A DNA stretch of 64,000 nucleotides, taken from positions 1 to 64,000 of the forward strand of contig JAZLJA010000012.1 in NCBI GenBank assembly GCA_045617625.1, given 5' to 3'. The DNA comes from Firm-04 sp045617625 (GTDB lineage Bacteria; Bacillota; Clostridia; Oscillospirales; Ruminococcaceae). Under the pieces are notes generated by a model, which did no database searches, had not been told where the DNA came from, and saw nothing but the letters and a program-made list of their open reading frames with translations. Below, piece after piece: positions 39,954 to 50,554 of the stretch (position 1 is its first letter; the number at the start of each line of letters is the position of its first letter). The translations under genes and the position numbers were made by a program.

Positions 39954-41219
39954 TCAGCCCTCGATCTTGCGGCACTCCATATAGAACCGCTTGTCTGCGG
40001 CATGTCCCATCGAGAATGTCTTTCGCGGCAAAGCACCGTCCTTGATGACCGTGGGGAACAGCTCGGATTTCTGCATATCGGGCAGAAGAATGCCCATGCT
40101 GTTTTCAGCCTGTGCAAGCTTTTCCACAACATCCGCGCCGTGAATGTAGTCGATTTTGCCGCCGTTTGCCTTCAGCCATGCATCGAGGAACGACTGCACG
40201 CTGCCAACAGTCAGATTCGAGGTCGGCTTGTGGATGTAATAGGTGGTCTTGCTGCCGTTCATGATGATCTCCATTGCCTGTGCAGCTTCCGCATCGGTGC
40301 GAAGGTCAAGGGCAGCCGTCATATCGGCAAGCAGCTTCTTTGCATCGACTGCGTTGAGAATGCGGTGAATTGCCTCGAACTGCAAAGCCTCGCTGTGCAG
40401 GTTGACAAGTTCCACCAGCGCGTAACGCATCGGGCAGTTTGCGGTGTCGGCACCCGGATTTGCAGCTTTCCATTCCTCATAGAATGCCTTTGCCGTTGCA
40501 AGAGAATGGTTGCCGTCACCCATTGCATAAACCAGCGGTGCGACGCCGTTTTCAAAGTTTTCAGCATTGCCGAGGACAGTCAGGGCATCAAGGATCTTTG
40601 CCTGTGCATCGGCAGGCACCAGCCAGCCCTTGATCGAGCCGCCGCCCTGCATCAGTTCGGTGTCGTACACGAGTTTCATCTGTGCTTTCAGTGCTTCCAG
40701 CGGTTCGATGACGGTTTTCTTCGCATCATCGAGCAAAATCATGATATGCGGCAATTCGATCTGTGCGCCGCGGCGAATCTTCACACGGGGAGGGATACGC
40801 TCGGCGACAGTCGCCTCCGTCGCACGCACCAGCGAGGTCGAGCCCTTGGTGTAGTCGTACTGTTCGAGGTCGATCCTGCCCACCAGACCTGCACGGCACT
40901 TGCCGTCGCTCTGGATGCGTTCCAGATAGATCATTGCATCGGAATATGTCTCAAATACGTCCTTTTCGATGTACTCCTTCATTGCTGCATGAATGCGCTC
41001 GATGCGTTCTGCAACGTCTGCATCCTCGAGATACACTTCGGGGAGGATCAGACGCAGTGTGGACGGCTTTTCGCCCACCAGACGCTCAGTCTCCGCCCAG
41101 TAAGCAGGCTCGCCCGTGTATTGGTCACAGGCACAGACAGCCCACGCCCCGGACATGGCAGACTGCTTCGGCAGCAGGATCTCCGCTGCACTGAATGCGG
41201 TTTTGGAAGTTTGACTCAT
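39954..41219 (-). CDS. DUF1015 family protein
   Basis: 421 residues. The N-terminal AEILLPKQSAMSGAWAVCAC is followed by DQYTGEPAYW and the diagnostic YAMGDGNHSLATAKAFYEEW in the middle. The family is cytoplasmic, often encoded next to serine biosynthesis genes, and has no proven activity. Here it stands alone between tatD and a divergent Nudix gene. Confidence 0.9.
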   Translation of the reverse strand: MSQTSKTAFSAAEILLPKQSAMSGAWAVCACDQYTGEPAYWAETERLVGEKPSTLRLILPEVYLEDADVAERIERIHAAMKEYIEKDVFETYSDAMIYLERIQSDGKCRAGLVGRIDLEQYDYTKGSTSLVRATEATVAERIPPRVKIRRGAQIELPHIMILLDDAKKTVIEPLEALKAQMKLVYDTELMQGGGSIKGWLVPADAQAKILDALTVLGNAENFENGVAPLVYAMGDGNHSLATAKAFYEEWKAANPGADTANCPMRYALVELVNLHSEALQFEAIHRILNAVDAKKLLADMTAALDLRTDAEAAQAMEIIMNGSKTTYYIHKPTSNLTVGSVQSFLDAWLKANGGKIDYIHGADVVEKLAQAENSMGILLPDMQKSELFPTVIKDGALPRKTFSMGHAADKRFYMECRKIEG

Positions 41220-41286
41220 AAGAATACCAGCCTTTCTGCGGAAATACTCCGCAATAAATTGATTGACGAAAATGTATCAAAAAGGG

Positions 41287-41315
41287 TTTACAAAAGCTTT
41301 CATTTGTGATATAAT
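41287..41315 (+). promoter_or_regulatory. Promoter of the Nudix gene
   Basis: TTTACA at 41287-41292, 17-base spacer, TATAAT at 41310-41315. Confidence 0.8.
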
Positions 41316-41361
41316 AATATCAAACAACCCGCTGCAAAATTTTCGAGAAAGGAAATCCGAA

Positions 41362-41784
41362 ATGCTGCATGAAAAATCCTGCGGCGCAATCGTATATCGG
41401 CGGTTTCACGGCAATATCGAGATTCTGCTGATCAAGCACATCAACAGCGGTCATTGGTCATTCCCAAAGGGTCATGTGGAGGGCAACGAGACTGAGCTGG
41501 AAACGGCTCGGCGCGAAATCAAAGAGGAAACGGGCTTGGATGTCATTCTTGACCAGACATTCCGCGAAACCGTAACCTATTCCCCCAAACGCGACACCCA
41601 AAAGGTCGTCGTGTATTTCCTCGCGTTTGCACGCAATTACGACTTCGTGCCGCAAGAGGAAGAAATCGCAGAGATCCGCTGGGTGGACATTGTCCGTGCA
41701 ACGCATATGCTGACCTACGAAAATGACAAGACCATTGTCAACAAAGCACGCGCCGCCATCAAGCTGAACAGCCACTCCATGTGA
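41362..41784 (+). CDS. Nudix hydrolase, Ap4A-hydrolase-like
   Basis: 140 residues from ATG 41362 after GAAAGGAAA; the longer frame begins upstream of the promoter. The Nudix box is complete: GHVEGNETELETARREIKEE and TGLD. The segment LLIKHINSGHWSFPKGHVE is typical of diadenosine tetraphosphate hydrolases, which clear Ap4A or related nucleotides in the cytoplasm. Confidence 0.9.
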   Translation: MLHEKSCGAIVYRRFHGNIEILLIKHINSGHWSFPKGHVEGNETELETARREIKEETGLDVILDQTFRETVTYSPKRDTQKVVVYFLAFARNYDFVPQEEEIAEIRWVDIVRATHMLTYENDKTIVNKARAAIKLNSHSM

Positions 41785-41807
41785 GTTCAGCGGCACCAAA
41801 TCCATAC

Positions 41808-41843
41808 GAAAGCGTGTCGGGAGCAATCTCGACACGCTTTTTG
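41808..41843. terminator. Bidirectional terminator between the Nudix gene and cysE
   Basis: AAAGCGTGTCG / CGACACGCTTT stem, T-rich both ways. Confidence 0.85.
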
Positions 41844-41865
41844 TTTGCGTATTTGCCGATCATCC

Positions 41866-42483
41866 TTACTTTCTGCGTTCCAGCACCTTGATGCGGCGAT
41901 TGAGCTTTTCCAGCTCCTGCTGCACAGGGTCGGGAATGTGGATCTGATCCAGATCGGGGACGCGCACGCCGTTCATTTTCACCACGCGTGCGGGAACACC
42001 CACAGCCGTTGCATTGGCGGGCACTTCCTTCAGCACCACGGCACCTGCCGCGATCTTCGCATTGTCGCCCACCTTGAACGGTCCAAGCACTTTGGCACCT
42101 GCACCAACGGTCACGTTGTTGCCCAGTGTCGGGTGACGCTTTCCGCGGTCTTTGCCCGTGCCGCCCAGTGTCACGCCCTGATAAAGCGTGCAGTTGTCGC
42201 CGATCACGGTGGTCTCACCGATCACAACACCCATGCCGTGGTCGATGAACAAGCCCCTGCCGATCGTGGCACCGGGGTGGATCTCAATGCCCGTGAAAAA
42301 CTTCGCAACCTGCGAAACGATACGGGCAAGTGTCGGAAAACCTGCTTTCAAAAGCTTGTGCGAAAGCCGATAGGCGGCAATCGCGTGCAGACCCGAATAG
42401 GTCAGGATCACTTCAAGCGAACTGCGTGCCGCAGGGTCGCGGTCACGAATCAGCGCAACCTCCTCGCGGAGTTCTTTCAGCAT
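41866..42483 (-). CDS. cysE: Serine O-acetyltransferase
   Basis: 205 residues. A left-handed beta-helix acetyltransferase: GIEIHPGATIGRGLFIDHGM, GVVIGETTVIGDN, GVTLGGTGKDRGKRHPTLG and VLKEVPANATAVGVPAR. It makes O-acetylserine, the precursor of cysteine. Last gene of the long leftward run starting at gltA; 39 bases after pgsA. cysS lies 13 kb away and is unlinked. Confidence 0.93.
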   Translation of the reverse strand: MLKELREEVALIRDRDPAARSSLEVILTYSGLHAIAAYRLSHKLLKAGFPTLARIVSQVAKFFTGIEIHPGATIGRGLFIDHGMGVVIGETTVIGDNCTLYQGVTLGGTGKDRGKRHPTLGNNVTVGAGAKVLGPFKVGDNAKIAAGAVVLKEVPANATAVGVPARVVKMNGVRVPDLDQIHIPDPVQQELEKLNRRIKVLERRK

Positions 42484-42522
42484 AGGGAAAACCTCCTGTC
42501 CAAATGCGGAGAAACGCTCGGC

Positions 42523-43107
42523 TCAACGGTTGGGGTTGATGTCCTTCCAGTAGCCGATCAGATATTTGACGCCCGAATATACCGTCAGGAATGCGGCGAT
42601 CCAGAACAGGATCTGGAGGAAAATGTTCACGCCCGACCAGACGGCATCGGAAATCGGCAGCGAAAATGCACCAAAATCCTTGCGGAACGACATAACAGTG
42701 AGATAGGTGATGATCGCCACCATTGTAAATGCGGTTTTGAGTTTGCCTGCGAATCCTGCCGGCACAACCGTGCCCTTGCCTGCCACGACCAGCCGCAGGG
42801 CATCGACCATGAATTCACGGGCGATGATCAGCAGAAAACACACAATGTGAATGCACTGCGTATGCAGCAGACAAGCAAGCGCCGCGATGACCAGCACCTT
42901 ATCGGCAAGCGGGTCAAGAAATTTTCCGAAATCGGTGATGAGATTGTATTTGCGTGCCATTTTGCCGTCCACCGCATCCGTAATCGAAGCGATGATAAAC
43001 ACCAGCGTAGCCGCGAGATAATGCCCCGTGAACGGAAGATAATAGAGCAGAACAAACAGCGGAACCATCAGCACGCGTGCAATGGTCAGCTTATTCGGCG
43101 TATTCAA
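42523..43107 (-). CDS. pgsA: CDP-diacylglycerol-glycerol-3-phosphate 3-phosphatidyltransferase
   Basis: 194 residues. The CDP-alcohol phosphatidyltransferase motif reads DAVDGKMARKYNLITDFGKF and LDPLADK. Several membrane spans. First committed step to phosphatidylglycerol, the substrate of the phosphoglycerol transferase at 16535. Start overlaps the rimO stop by four bases. Confidence 0.93.
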   Translation of the reverse strand: MNTPNKLTIARVLMVPLFVLLYYLPFTGHYLAATLVFIIASITDAVDGKMARKYNLITDFGKFLDPLADKVLVIAALACLLHTQCIHIVCFLLIIAREFMVDALRLVVAGKGTVVPAGFAGKLKTAFTMVAIITYLTVMSFRKDFGAFSLPISDAVWSGVNIFLQILFWIAAFLTVYSGVKYLIGYWKDINPNR

Positions 43108-44438
43108 TCTGAGATCACCTCACCCATCAAGTCATAATCGAGAATATCCGTGATTTTCACCTGCACATACTGTCCGATGGCATAGCCGTCAGAAGGCTTG
43201 CCCGCGATGAACAGCTTGCCGTCGATATCGGGCGCGTCAGCGGCGGTGCGGCCGAACCAGCACTCGCCCCATTTATCATATCCCTCAATGACCGCTTCGG
43301 TGACAGTGCCGAGGCGATTTTCATTTTGCTGCGCCGCAATATTCATCTGCTGTTCCATCAGCACATCCGCACGATGCTGTCTGATTTCCTCGTCGATCTG
43401 CGGCTCCATTTTTGCAGCGGGGGTGTTTTCCTCCTCAGAATACGCAAAGCAACCCATACGTTCAAATTTCAGCTCCTGCACAAATTCCGAGAGTTCCGTG
43501 AAGGCTTCTTCCGTTTCCGTGGGGAAGCCTGTCATCAGCGTGGTGCGCAGGGTGATCTGCGGGATGCGTGCGCGAAGCTTTGCAAACAGCTCGCGCAGTG
43601 ATGCGGCATCGCCCTCGCGGCGCATGGATTTCAATACCGCGCCGTTGCAGTGCTGAATCGGAATATCGAGATATTTCACGATTTTCGGCTCGCTCGCAAT
43701 GACGTCGATCAGTGCATCGGAAATGCGCTCAGGATAACAGTACAGCACACGAATCCAGTGGAAACCGTCGATTTTGCAGAGATTTCGCAGCAGCTCGGGC
43801 AGCAGGGAGACCCCGCCGTTCAAATCCTCGCCGTATCGGGTGGTATCCTGTGCCACGACGACCAGTTCGGTCACGCCGTTTTCAGCAAGCCAGCGTGCTT
43901 CGCTGAGGACATCGTCCATCGGCACCGAACGGAATTTTCCGCGGATCTGCGGAATCGCGCAATAGGTGCAGCCGTTTGAGCAGCCCTCCGCGATCTTGAG
44001 ATAAGCAAAAAACGGCAGCGTCGAGATAATTCTGCCGCCTGTCAGGGGCATATTGCATTTCGGGGCAAACTGTACCACACGCTCACCGGCTTCAATGCGT
44101 TCCAGAATCGTGCAGATCTCCGTTTCATCACCAATGCCGACGATGGCATCCACTTCCGGAAACAGCTCGGCAGCTTCTTCCTTGTAACGCTCCGCCAGAC
44201 AGCCCGTGACGACGATCGCTTTGAGGGTGCCCTCCGCTTTGAGCTGCACCAGTTCGAGAATCGTCTCGATCGCTTCCTCTTTCGCCGCCTGAATGAATCC
44301 GCAGGTGTTGACGATCGCAACATCTGCGTCTCCGGGCTCCACAGTCAATTCATAGCCCTTTTGCCGCAGCAGATGCAGCATACGCTCCGAATCGACAAGG
44401 TTTTTTGCGCATCCCAAGGATACCATACTGACAGTCAT
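43104..44438 (-). CDS. rimO: Ribosomal protein S12 methylthiotransferase RimO
   Basis: 444 residues. N-terminal MTTase domain with the first cluster cysteines (SLGCAKNLVDSE, NTCGFI, VVTGCLAERY), the radical SAM motif CSNGCTYCAIPQIRG (CxxxCxxC), and a C-terminal TRAM domain. Methylthiolates an aspartate of S12. Between recX and pgsA. Confidence 0.95.
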   Translation of the reverse strand: MTVSMVSLGCAKNLVDSERMLHLLRQKGYELTVEPGDADVAIVNTCGFIQAAKEEAIETILELVQLKAEGTLKAIVVTGCLAERYKEEAAELFPEVDAIVGIGDETEICTILERIEAGERVVQFAPKCNMPLTGGRIISTLPFFAYLKIAEGCSNGCTYCAIPQIRGKFRSVPMDDVLSEARWLAENGVTELVVVAQDTTRYGEDLNGGVSLLPELLRNLCKIDGFHWIRVLYCYPERISDALIDVIASEPKIVKYLDIPIQHCNGAVLKSMRREGDAASLRELFAKLRARIPQITLRTTLMTGFPTETEEAFTELSEFVQELKFERMGCFAYSEEENTPAAKMEPQIDEEIRQHRADVLMEQQMNIAAQQNENRLGTVTEAVIEGYDKWGECWFGRTAADAPDIDGKLFIAGKPSDGYAIGQYVQVKITDILDYDLMGEVISD

Positions 44439-44521
44439 GGGTATTTGCCTCCAAATTATTGATTCATATGTTTTTTCGCCTGCAAAGGGGCGATGTCAAT
44501 GCGCCGACGGCACATCTGCGC

Positions 44522-45151
44522 TCACTCTGCAAAGTAATCTTCCAGCGCAAAACGAATCTCCTGATAGGAAAATCCGCGGCGCACAAGCGATGCCGTCACG
44601 CGCTCAATGGCTTTCCGATCGTCAGGATCGGTGAGCTGCCGCGCATACTTTTTTTCCAGCAATTCCGCAAGCTGCGTGCCGATCGCCTCGCTGTCATAAG
44701 CTTCCAGTGCTGCGTCGATATCCGCCTGCGAAAGCCCTTTCTGCTTCATTTCAAATGCTGCCCTCCGCAGCCCGTAGTGCCGCGATTCGACATACATCCG
44801 TGCAAGCGACTGCGCATATTTCGCATCGTCCAGAAATCCCAGACGCACAAGCTTTTCCAGCGTTTCCAGCACTGCCTGTTCCTCGGCGTTTTTCGCACCC
44901 ATCAGCTTCTGATACAGCTCCCGATAGGAATACGCCCGCCGCTCCAGACAATAGAGCGCATACTCATAGCTTCGGTGCAGCGCGGCTTGATGCGCAATCG
45001 ACTCAATTTCAGCCTCATCAAGCGTTTTGCCCACCGCCAGATGCTCGGACAGCACCAGATCTTCATGCAGCCACAGCGGGCCGCCCTCGTCAAGCTCCAC
45101 GCGATAAAGCTTGCCCTTTTCCGGCGTCACGGCGGTGATTTTCCGCATCAT
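44522..45151 (-). CDS. recX: Regulatory protein RecX
   Basis: 209 residues. Helical three-repeat structure with the RecX pattern YALYCLERRAYSYRELYQKL and LVRLGFLDDAKYAQSLARMY. RecX binds RecA filaments and limits recombination. It lies 9 bases after recA and is co-transcribed, the usual arrangement. Confidence 0.9.
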   Translation of the reverse strand: MMRKITAVTPEKGKLYRVELDEGGPLWLHEDLVLSEHLAVGKTLDEAEIESIAHQAALHRSYEYALYCLERRAYSYRELYQKLMGAKNAEEQAVLETLEKLVRLGFLDDAKYAQSLARMYVESRHYGLRRAAFEMKQKGLSQADIDAALEAYDSEAIGTQLAELLEKKYARQLTDPDDRKAIERVTASLVRRGFSYQEIRFALEDYFAE

Positions 45152-45160
45152 GCCGCCTGA

Positions 45161-46342
<1,182 letters not shown>

Positions 46343-46346
46343 ACTG

Positions 46347-47144
46347 TTATCCTTTCTGCTCACGGCGATATCCCAGCACCACGCGAGCGACGCCGCAAAG
46401 GTCGGGAATGATTTCGATATCGGTAAAGTTCGCATCTGTGAGGATCTCGGCAACCGCTGCCGCCTGATGGATCCCCACCTCAAACGCAAGCATCCCGCCG
46501 ATGCGCAGCGAATGCGACCAGTTTTTCGTGATGCTGCGGTAAAAATCAAGACCATCCGTGCCGCCTGCCAGTGCCATGCGCGGTTCAAACGTGACCTCCG
46601 TTTGCAGCGATGCCATATCATCGCCCGTGAGGTACGGCGGATTGCTGACGATCAGATCAAGCTGCTGATGTGCGGCTGCCACGGCAGGATCGCACACATC
46701 GGCGAAAAGCATCGGCACATTCAAATCATGCAGATGCGCGTTTTTCTTTGCATATGCGAGTGCCGGCTCACTGAAATCCAGCCCGCAGATGTCCAGAGCG
46801 GGGTTATGGGCTTTCAGTGCCAGCGCGATACAGCCGCTCCCCGTACACAGATCTGCGGCACAAATGTGCTGCCCCCGCGGCAGACGCGATAAGACCGCAT
46901 CCACAAGGGTTTCTGTATCGGCACGGGGGATGAGAACACCCTCACCCACCAAAAAACGCATCCCGTAAAATTCCCACGCGCCCAGCAGATATTGCAGCGG
47001 CTCGTGATTTGCACGTTTCTGCGCGATTTCCGTTGCTTTTTCAGCATTCTGCACATCTTCAAGGATCCACTGCGCTTCCAAAGCCGCATCTTCAATGCCG
47101 CCGCCGCGCAGGATCTCCGTCAGAGTCTCATGCAGGCTTACCAC
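46347..47144 (-). CDS. prmC: Release factor glutamine methyltransferase
   Basis: 265 residues. SAM-binding ICAADLCTGSGCIALALKA and the catalytic NPPY motif in DLIVSNPPYLTGDD. Methylates the GGQ glutamine of peptide release factors. Overlaps the DUF1385 gene by seven bases. Confidence 0.93.
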   Translation of the reverse strand: MVSLHETLTEILRGGGIEDAALEAQWILEDVQNAEKATEIAQKRANHEPLQYLLGAWEFYGMRFLVGEGVLIPRADTETLVDAVLSRLPRGQHICAADLCTGSGCIALALKAHNPALDICGLDFSEPALAYAKKNAHLHDLNVPMLFADVCDPAVAAAHQQLDLIVSNPPYLTGDDMASLQTEVTFEPRMALAGGTDGLDFYRSITKNWSHSLRIGGMLAFEVGIHQAAAVAEILTDANFTDIEIIPDLCGVARVVLGYRREQKG

Positions 47145-48367
47145 TCGTCATCCTCCAGATGTTCGGGGATGCAGGGGGTGATCGCCGCGATCGCACAACG
47201 GATCTGCTCATCATCGGGTTCTTTTGTGGTGATGCGCTGTACCCAGAGACCGGGCGCAGACAAAATGCGCGTGAAGGTATTATCGGCTCTGCCTGCAAGG
47301 CGAATCAGCTCATAGGAAATGCCCATGACCAGCGGCAGCAGCAGCAGGCTGAATGCCACACGCTTCCATGTACCGTCAAACGGGTTGAAGCAGCCGACGA
47401 AAATACTGATGATCAGCACGAGAAAAATGAAGCTTGTGCCGCAGCGAGGATGGAAACGAACCTGTTTGCGCACATTTTCGACAGTCAGCGGCAGAGCAGC
47501 CTCAAAACAGGCGATGGTCTTATGCTCTGCGCCATGAAACTCATAGGTGCGGCGAATGCTTTTGGAAAGTCCCGTAAGTGCCATATATCCCACAAACAAC
47601 GCCATTTTCACGAGTCCCTCCGCACAGGAGCGAATCACATGATTGGTGGTCAGCGGCTTGATCCACGAGACCACCCAGCGCGGCAGATAAAGAAACAGTC
47701 CAAAGCACAGTGCAACGCTCAGAATAATCACCAGCACCATGATCGCGTTATAGATGGCATCACCGAATTTATCGTCGATCCACTGCTCGATTTTGGAAGG
47801 CTCCTCTGCCTCATAATGCTCGGTTGCCTTTTCGAGATAGGCAAACCGCTTGGTGACAGTCTCCGCATCGGGGGCTTCAAACGGCGGCAGTTCGGTTTTG
47901 GATTCCTTTGCCTTTTCCTGATATTTTTTCTTCTCATATTCCGCAAGCCAAGCCGCAAATTTCTCCTGCTGCTCCTCCTGCGAAAGCTTGTCGAATTTGA
48001 TCTTTTTCTTCCAGAGACAATAGTCGTCGAGTTCCTCATCCATTTGCTTTTCTGCCGATTTCATCATGCAGCGATACGCTTCGATCATGGATGAGATAAA
48101 GTTCACGCAGCCGCGCACCAGCGGTATGGTCTGATACCACGGGCGCACCAGACGCTGTTTGCCCGTTTCGGGATCTGTCACGAATTTCGCGGGGATATCC
48201 CATGTTTCCAGATCAATCTCGCCGCTTGGCAGACGGCAAGCCATCGCACCGCGAAACGCACCTTTCATCATGATGCCCTCCACCAGTGCCTGTCCGCCGA
48301 TCTTCGACTTGTGCGCATATTCCGCTTTTGCTGCATTCTGCTCCGTATTCTTCTGTTCTTCCGCCAT
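47138..48367 (-). CDS. DUF1385 (YqhQ-like) membrane protein
   Basis: 409 residues. N-terminal GGQALVEGIMMKGAFRGAMA is diagnostic of DUF1385; a central charged region (about 110-190) is followed by several membrane spans and the conserved RTYEFHGAEHKTIACFEAAL and FHPRCGTSFIFLVLIIS. The family usually sits upstream of prmC and prfA in Firmicutes; function is unknown. Confidence 0.92.
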   Translation of the reverse strand: MAEEQKNTEQNAAKAEYAHKSKIGGQALVEGIMMKGAFRGAMACRLPSGEIDLETWDIPAKFVTDPETGKQRLVRPWYQTIPLVRGCVNFISSMIEAYRCMMKSAEKQMDEELDDYCLWKKKIKFDKLSQEEQQEKFAAWLAEYEKKKYQEKAKESKTELPPFEAPDAETVTKRFAYLEKATEHYEAEEPSKIEQWIDDKFGDAIYNAIMVLVIILSVALCFGLFLYLPRWVVSWIKPLTTNHVIRSCAEGLVKMALFVGYMALTGLSKSIRRTYEFHGAEHKTIACFEAALPLTVENVRKQVRFHPRCGTSFIFLVLIISIFVGCFNPFDGTWKRVAFSLLLLPLVMGISYELIRLAGRADNTFTRILSAPGLWVQRITTKEPDDEQIRCAIAAITPCIPEHLEDDEW

Positions 48368-48385
48368 TTGGTTTATCCTCTCATC

Positions 48386-49798
48386 TCATGTTTTTGCTTG
48401 TTCCGCAGGCAGTGTGATGGTGACTGTGGTACCGACCTGCTCCTCCGAATCAATTTCGAGTGTTCCGCCGTGCATTGTGACGATCTCATCTGCCACCGCA
48501 AGCCCGATGCCCGAGCCGCGCTTCGTGTGATTCGGTTTATAAAATTTCGTTTTGATTTTCGGCAAATCTGCCGCCTTGATGCCGCAGCCGTGATCTTTCA
48601 CGATGATGCGCACCCATTTATCCTTCGGCGAATCTGCTGTGACCTCCACCAATCCGCCGCGCTCCGAATATTTGATGGCGTTGTCAATAATGTTGATGAA
48701 CACCTGACGGATACGGCTTTTGTCGCCATACACAAACGGCAGCATTTCCGGCTCGTCATAAGTCACACGGACGCCGTCTTTATTGGCACGCTCCATATAG
48801 ATCAGCACCGCATCGCCAAGCTCTGCCAGAATATCCATCGTTGCCATTTGCAGCGTAAAGTGACCGCTCTGCATTCTGGAAAAATCGAGCAGTTCCTCCA
48901 CCATCTGCGAAAGCCGCTCTGTTTCGCCCACGATCACGCGCAGACCTTTCTGCGTGGTTTGCGGGTCAACATCCACATCTGTGAGGGTTTCCGCCCAGCC
49001 CTTGATCGCCGTCAGCGGTGTGCGCAGTTCATGTGAAACCGAACTGATGAAATCGTTTTTCATCGTCTCCATGTGCGAGAGCTCCTCCGCCATGTGGTTG
49101 ATGCTCACGCACAGTTCACCGATCTCATCCTCACTGCGCTGGTTGATGTGATCTTTGAAATCGCCCTTTGCATATTTCTGCGTTTTTTCGTTGATCTCCT
49201 GTATCGGACGAACGATCGAACGCACAAAGTACATTCCCGTGATGCCGAGCAGCGCGAGAATCGCCGCGGCAAGGCAGGTCAGCACAATGACAAAACCCGT
49301 CACGGCGCTGTCGATCGCCTCCAGTGAGGTGACAACACGAATGGCACTGTATTCGCTGCTGATATCGGTGATCGGATAAGAGACCGCCATGATATGCTCA
49401 TTGTTCGGTGTGTGCGAAACGCTGTAACCGTAAGCGTTGACGCGGTTCATGGCACTGTCGTAGTCGGGCATACTGATGAGTGTCTCGGAAGAAAACCCCG
49501 ATGACGTCAGCACGATTCTGCCCTCATAGTCGATTGCCATGAGCTCCATGCGGTCTTTATCGGAAAAGCCTTCCAGCATGGCACGAAGCTCTGCGCTCAG
49601 GTTTGCACCCGCATCGGAAGCATAACGGGTCAGCAGGCTTTTCACGGCGTTGAGTTTCGACACCAGATATTGCTGCGCCGAGGTGTAGTAATAATTCTGC
49701 ACCGATGAAATCATCACGACCTCGATCACCATGAGGATCAGGAAAATGACACCCAGATTGTTGGTGAACCAGCGCCGTGTGATGCTTCGCTTTGCCAT
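48386..49798 (-). CDS. HAMP-domain sensor histidine kinase
   Basis: 470 residues. A membrane anchor at about 13-35, an extracytoplasmic sensor region (about 36-165), a second span (about 168-190), HAMP (about 190-240), HisKA with SSVSHELRTPLTAIKGW (phospho-acceptor His256), and an HATPase domain (DNAIKYS, DHGCGI, GSGIGLAV). It pairs with the response regulator encoded 9 bases upstream. The signal is unknown. Confidence 0.93.
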   Translation of the reverse strand: MAKRSITRRWFTNNLGVIFLILMVIEVVMISSVQNYYYTSAQQYLVSKLNAVKSLLTRYASDAGANLSAELRAMLEGFSDKDRMELMAIDYEGRIVLTSSGFSSETLISMPDYDSAMNRVNAYGYSVSHTPNNEHIMAVSYPITDISSEYSAIRVVTSLEAIDSAVTGFVIVLTCLAAAILALLGITGMYFVRSIVRPIQEINEKTQKYAKGDFKDHINQRSEDEIGELCVSINHMAEELSHMETMKNDFISSVSHELRTPLTAIKGWAETLTDVDVDPQTTQKGLRVIVGETERLSQMVEELLDFSRMQSGHFTLQMATMDILAELGDAVLIYMERANKDGVRVTYDEPEMLPFVYGDKSRIRQVFINIIDNAIKYSERGGLVEVTADSPKDKWVRIIVKDHGCGIKAADLPKIKTKFYKPNHTKRGSGIGLAVADEIVTMHGGTLEIDSEEQVGTTVTITLPAEQAKT

Positions 49799-49807
49799 GT
49801 TCCCGCG

Positions 49808-50509
49808 TTACACAGGCTCATTCCACTTGTAGCCGTAGCCCCAAATGGTGATGATATACTGCGGGTTCGAGGGTTCATCCTCGATCTTCATGCGGATGCG
49901 GCGAATATTGACATCCACGATCTTGTCGTCACCGTAGTAGCTTTCGCCCCAGATATGTGTCAGGATGCTGGCACGGTCGAGCGCGGTGTTTTTGTTGTTG
50001 AGGAAATATACGAGGATCTGATATTCAACCTGCGTCAGGTCGATCAGTTCACCGTTTTTCGTGATGGTGCGGCTTTTGAGGTTCAGCACAAACGGTCCGG
50101 ATTCCAGAACCGTGGTTTTCTCGTTTTTCATGAAGCTCATGCACACTCTGCGGTAAATGGCATCCACGCGGGCAGTCAGTTCAGAGGGCGCAAACGGCTT
50201 TGTGATGTAATCATCCGCACCGATCATCAGCCCGTTGACCTTGTCCATCTCCTGCGATTTCGCCGTGAGCATGATGATGCCGATGGTCGATGATTTTTCG
50301 CGCAGACGCTTGCAAACCGTGAAGCCGTCGATGCCGGGCATCATGATGTCCAGCAGCACAATATCGAAATTGCCGTGTTCCTTTTCAAACATTTGCAGGC
50401 AGGCTTCGCCGCAGTCCACATCAATAACATCATAGCCAGCTCGCTTGAGGTTGATGACCACAAAATCGCGGATGACTTCTTCATCCTCGCAAACCAAAAC
50501 TCGTTTCAT
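49808..50509 (-). CDS. OmpR/PhoB-type response regulator
   Basis: 233 residues from the ATG at 50509. Receiver domain with acidic pocket EDEE, phospho-acceptor Asp54 in VLLDIMMPG, switch LTAKS and Lys in TKPFAPSEL; the C-terminal winged helix ends VDVNIRRIRMKIEDEPSNPQ. Forms a two-component system with the adjacent kinase. Confidence 0.94.
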   Translation of the reverse strand: MKRVLVCEDEEVIRDFVVINLKRAGYDVIDVDCGEACLQMFEKEHGNFDIVLLDIMMPGIDGFTVCKRLREKSSTIGIIMLTAKSQEMDKVNGLMIGADDYITKPFAPSELTARVDAIYRRVCMSFMKNEKTTVLESGPFVLNLKSRTITKNGELIDLTQVEYQILVYFLNNKNTALDRASILTHIWGESYYGDDKIVDVNIRRIRMKIEDEPSNPQYIITIWGYGYKWNEPV

Positions 50510-50554
50510 GTAATATAAGCACCGTCCTTTCAAAATTGGGCGTATCGAACGCTG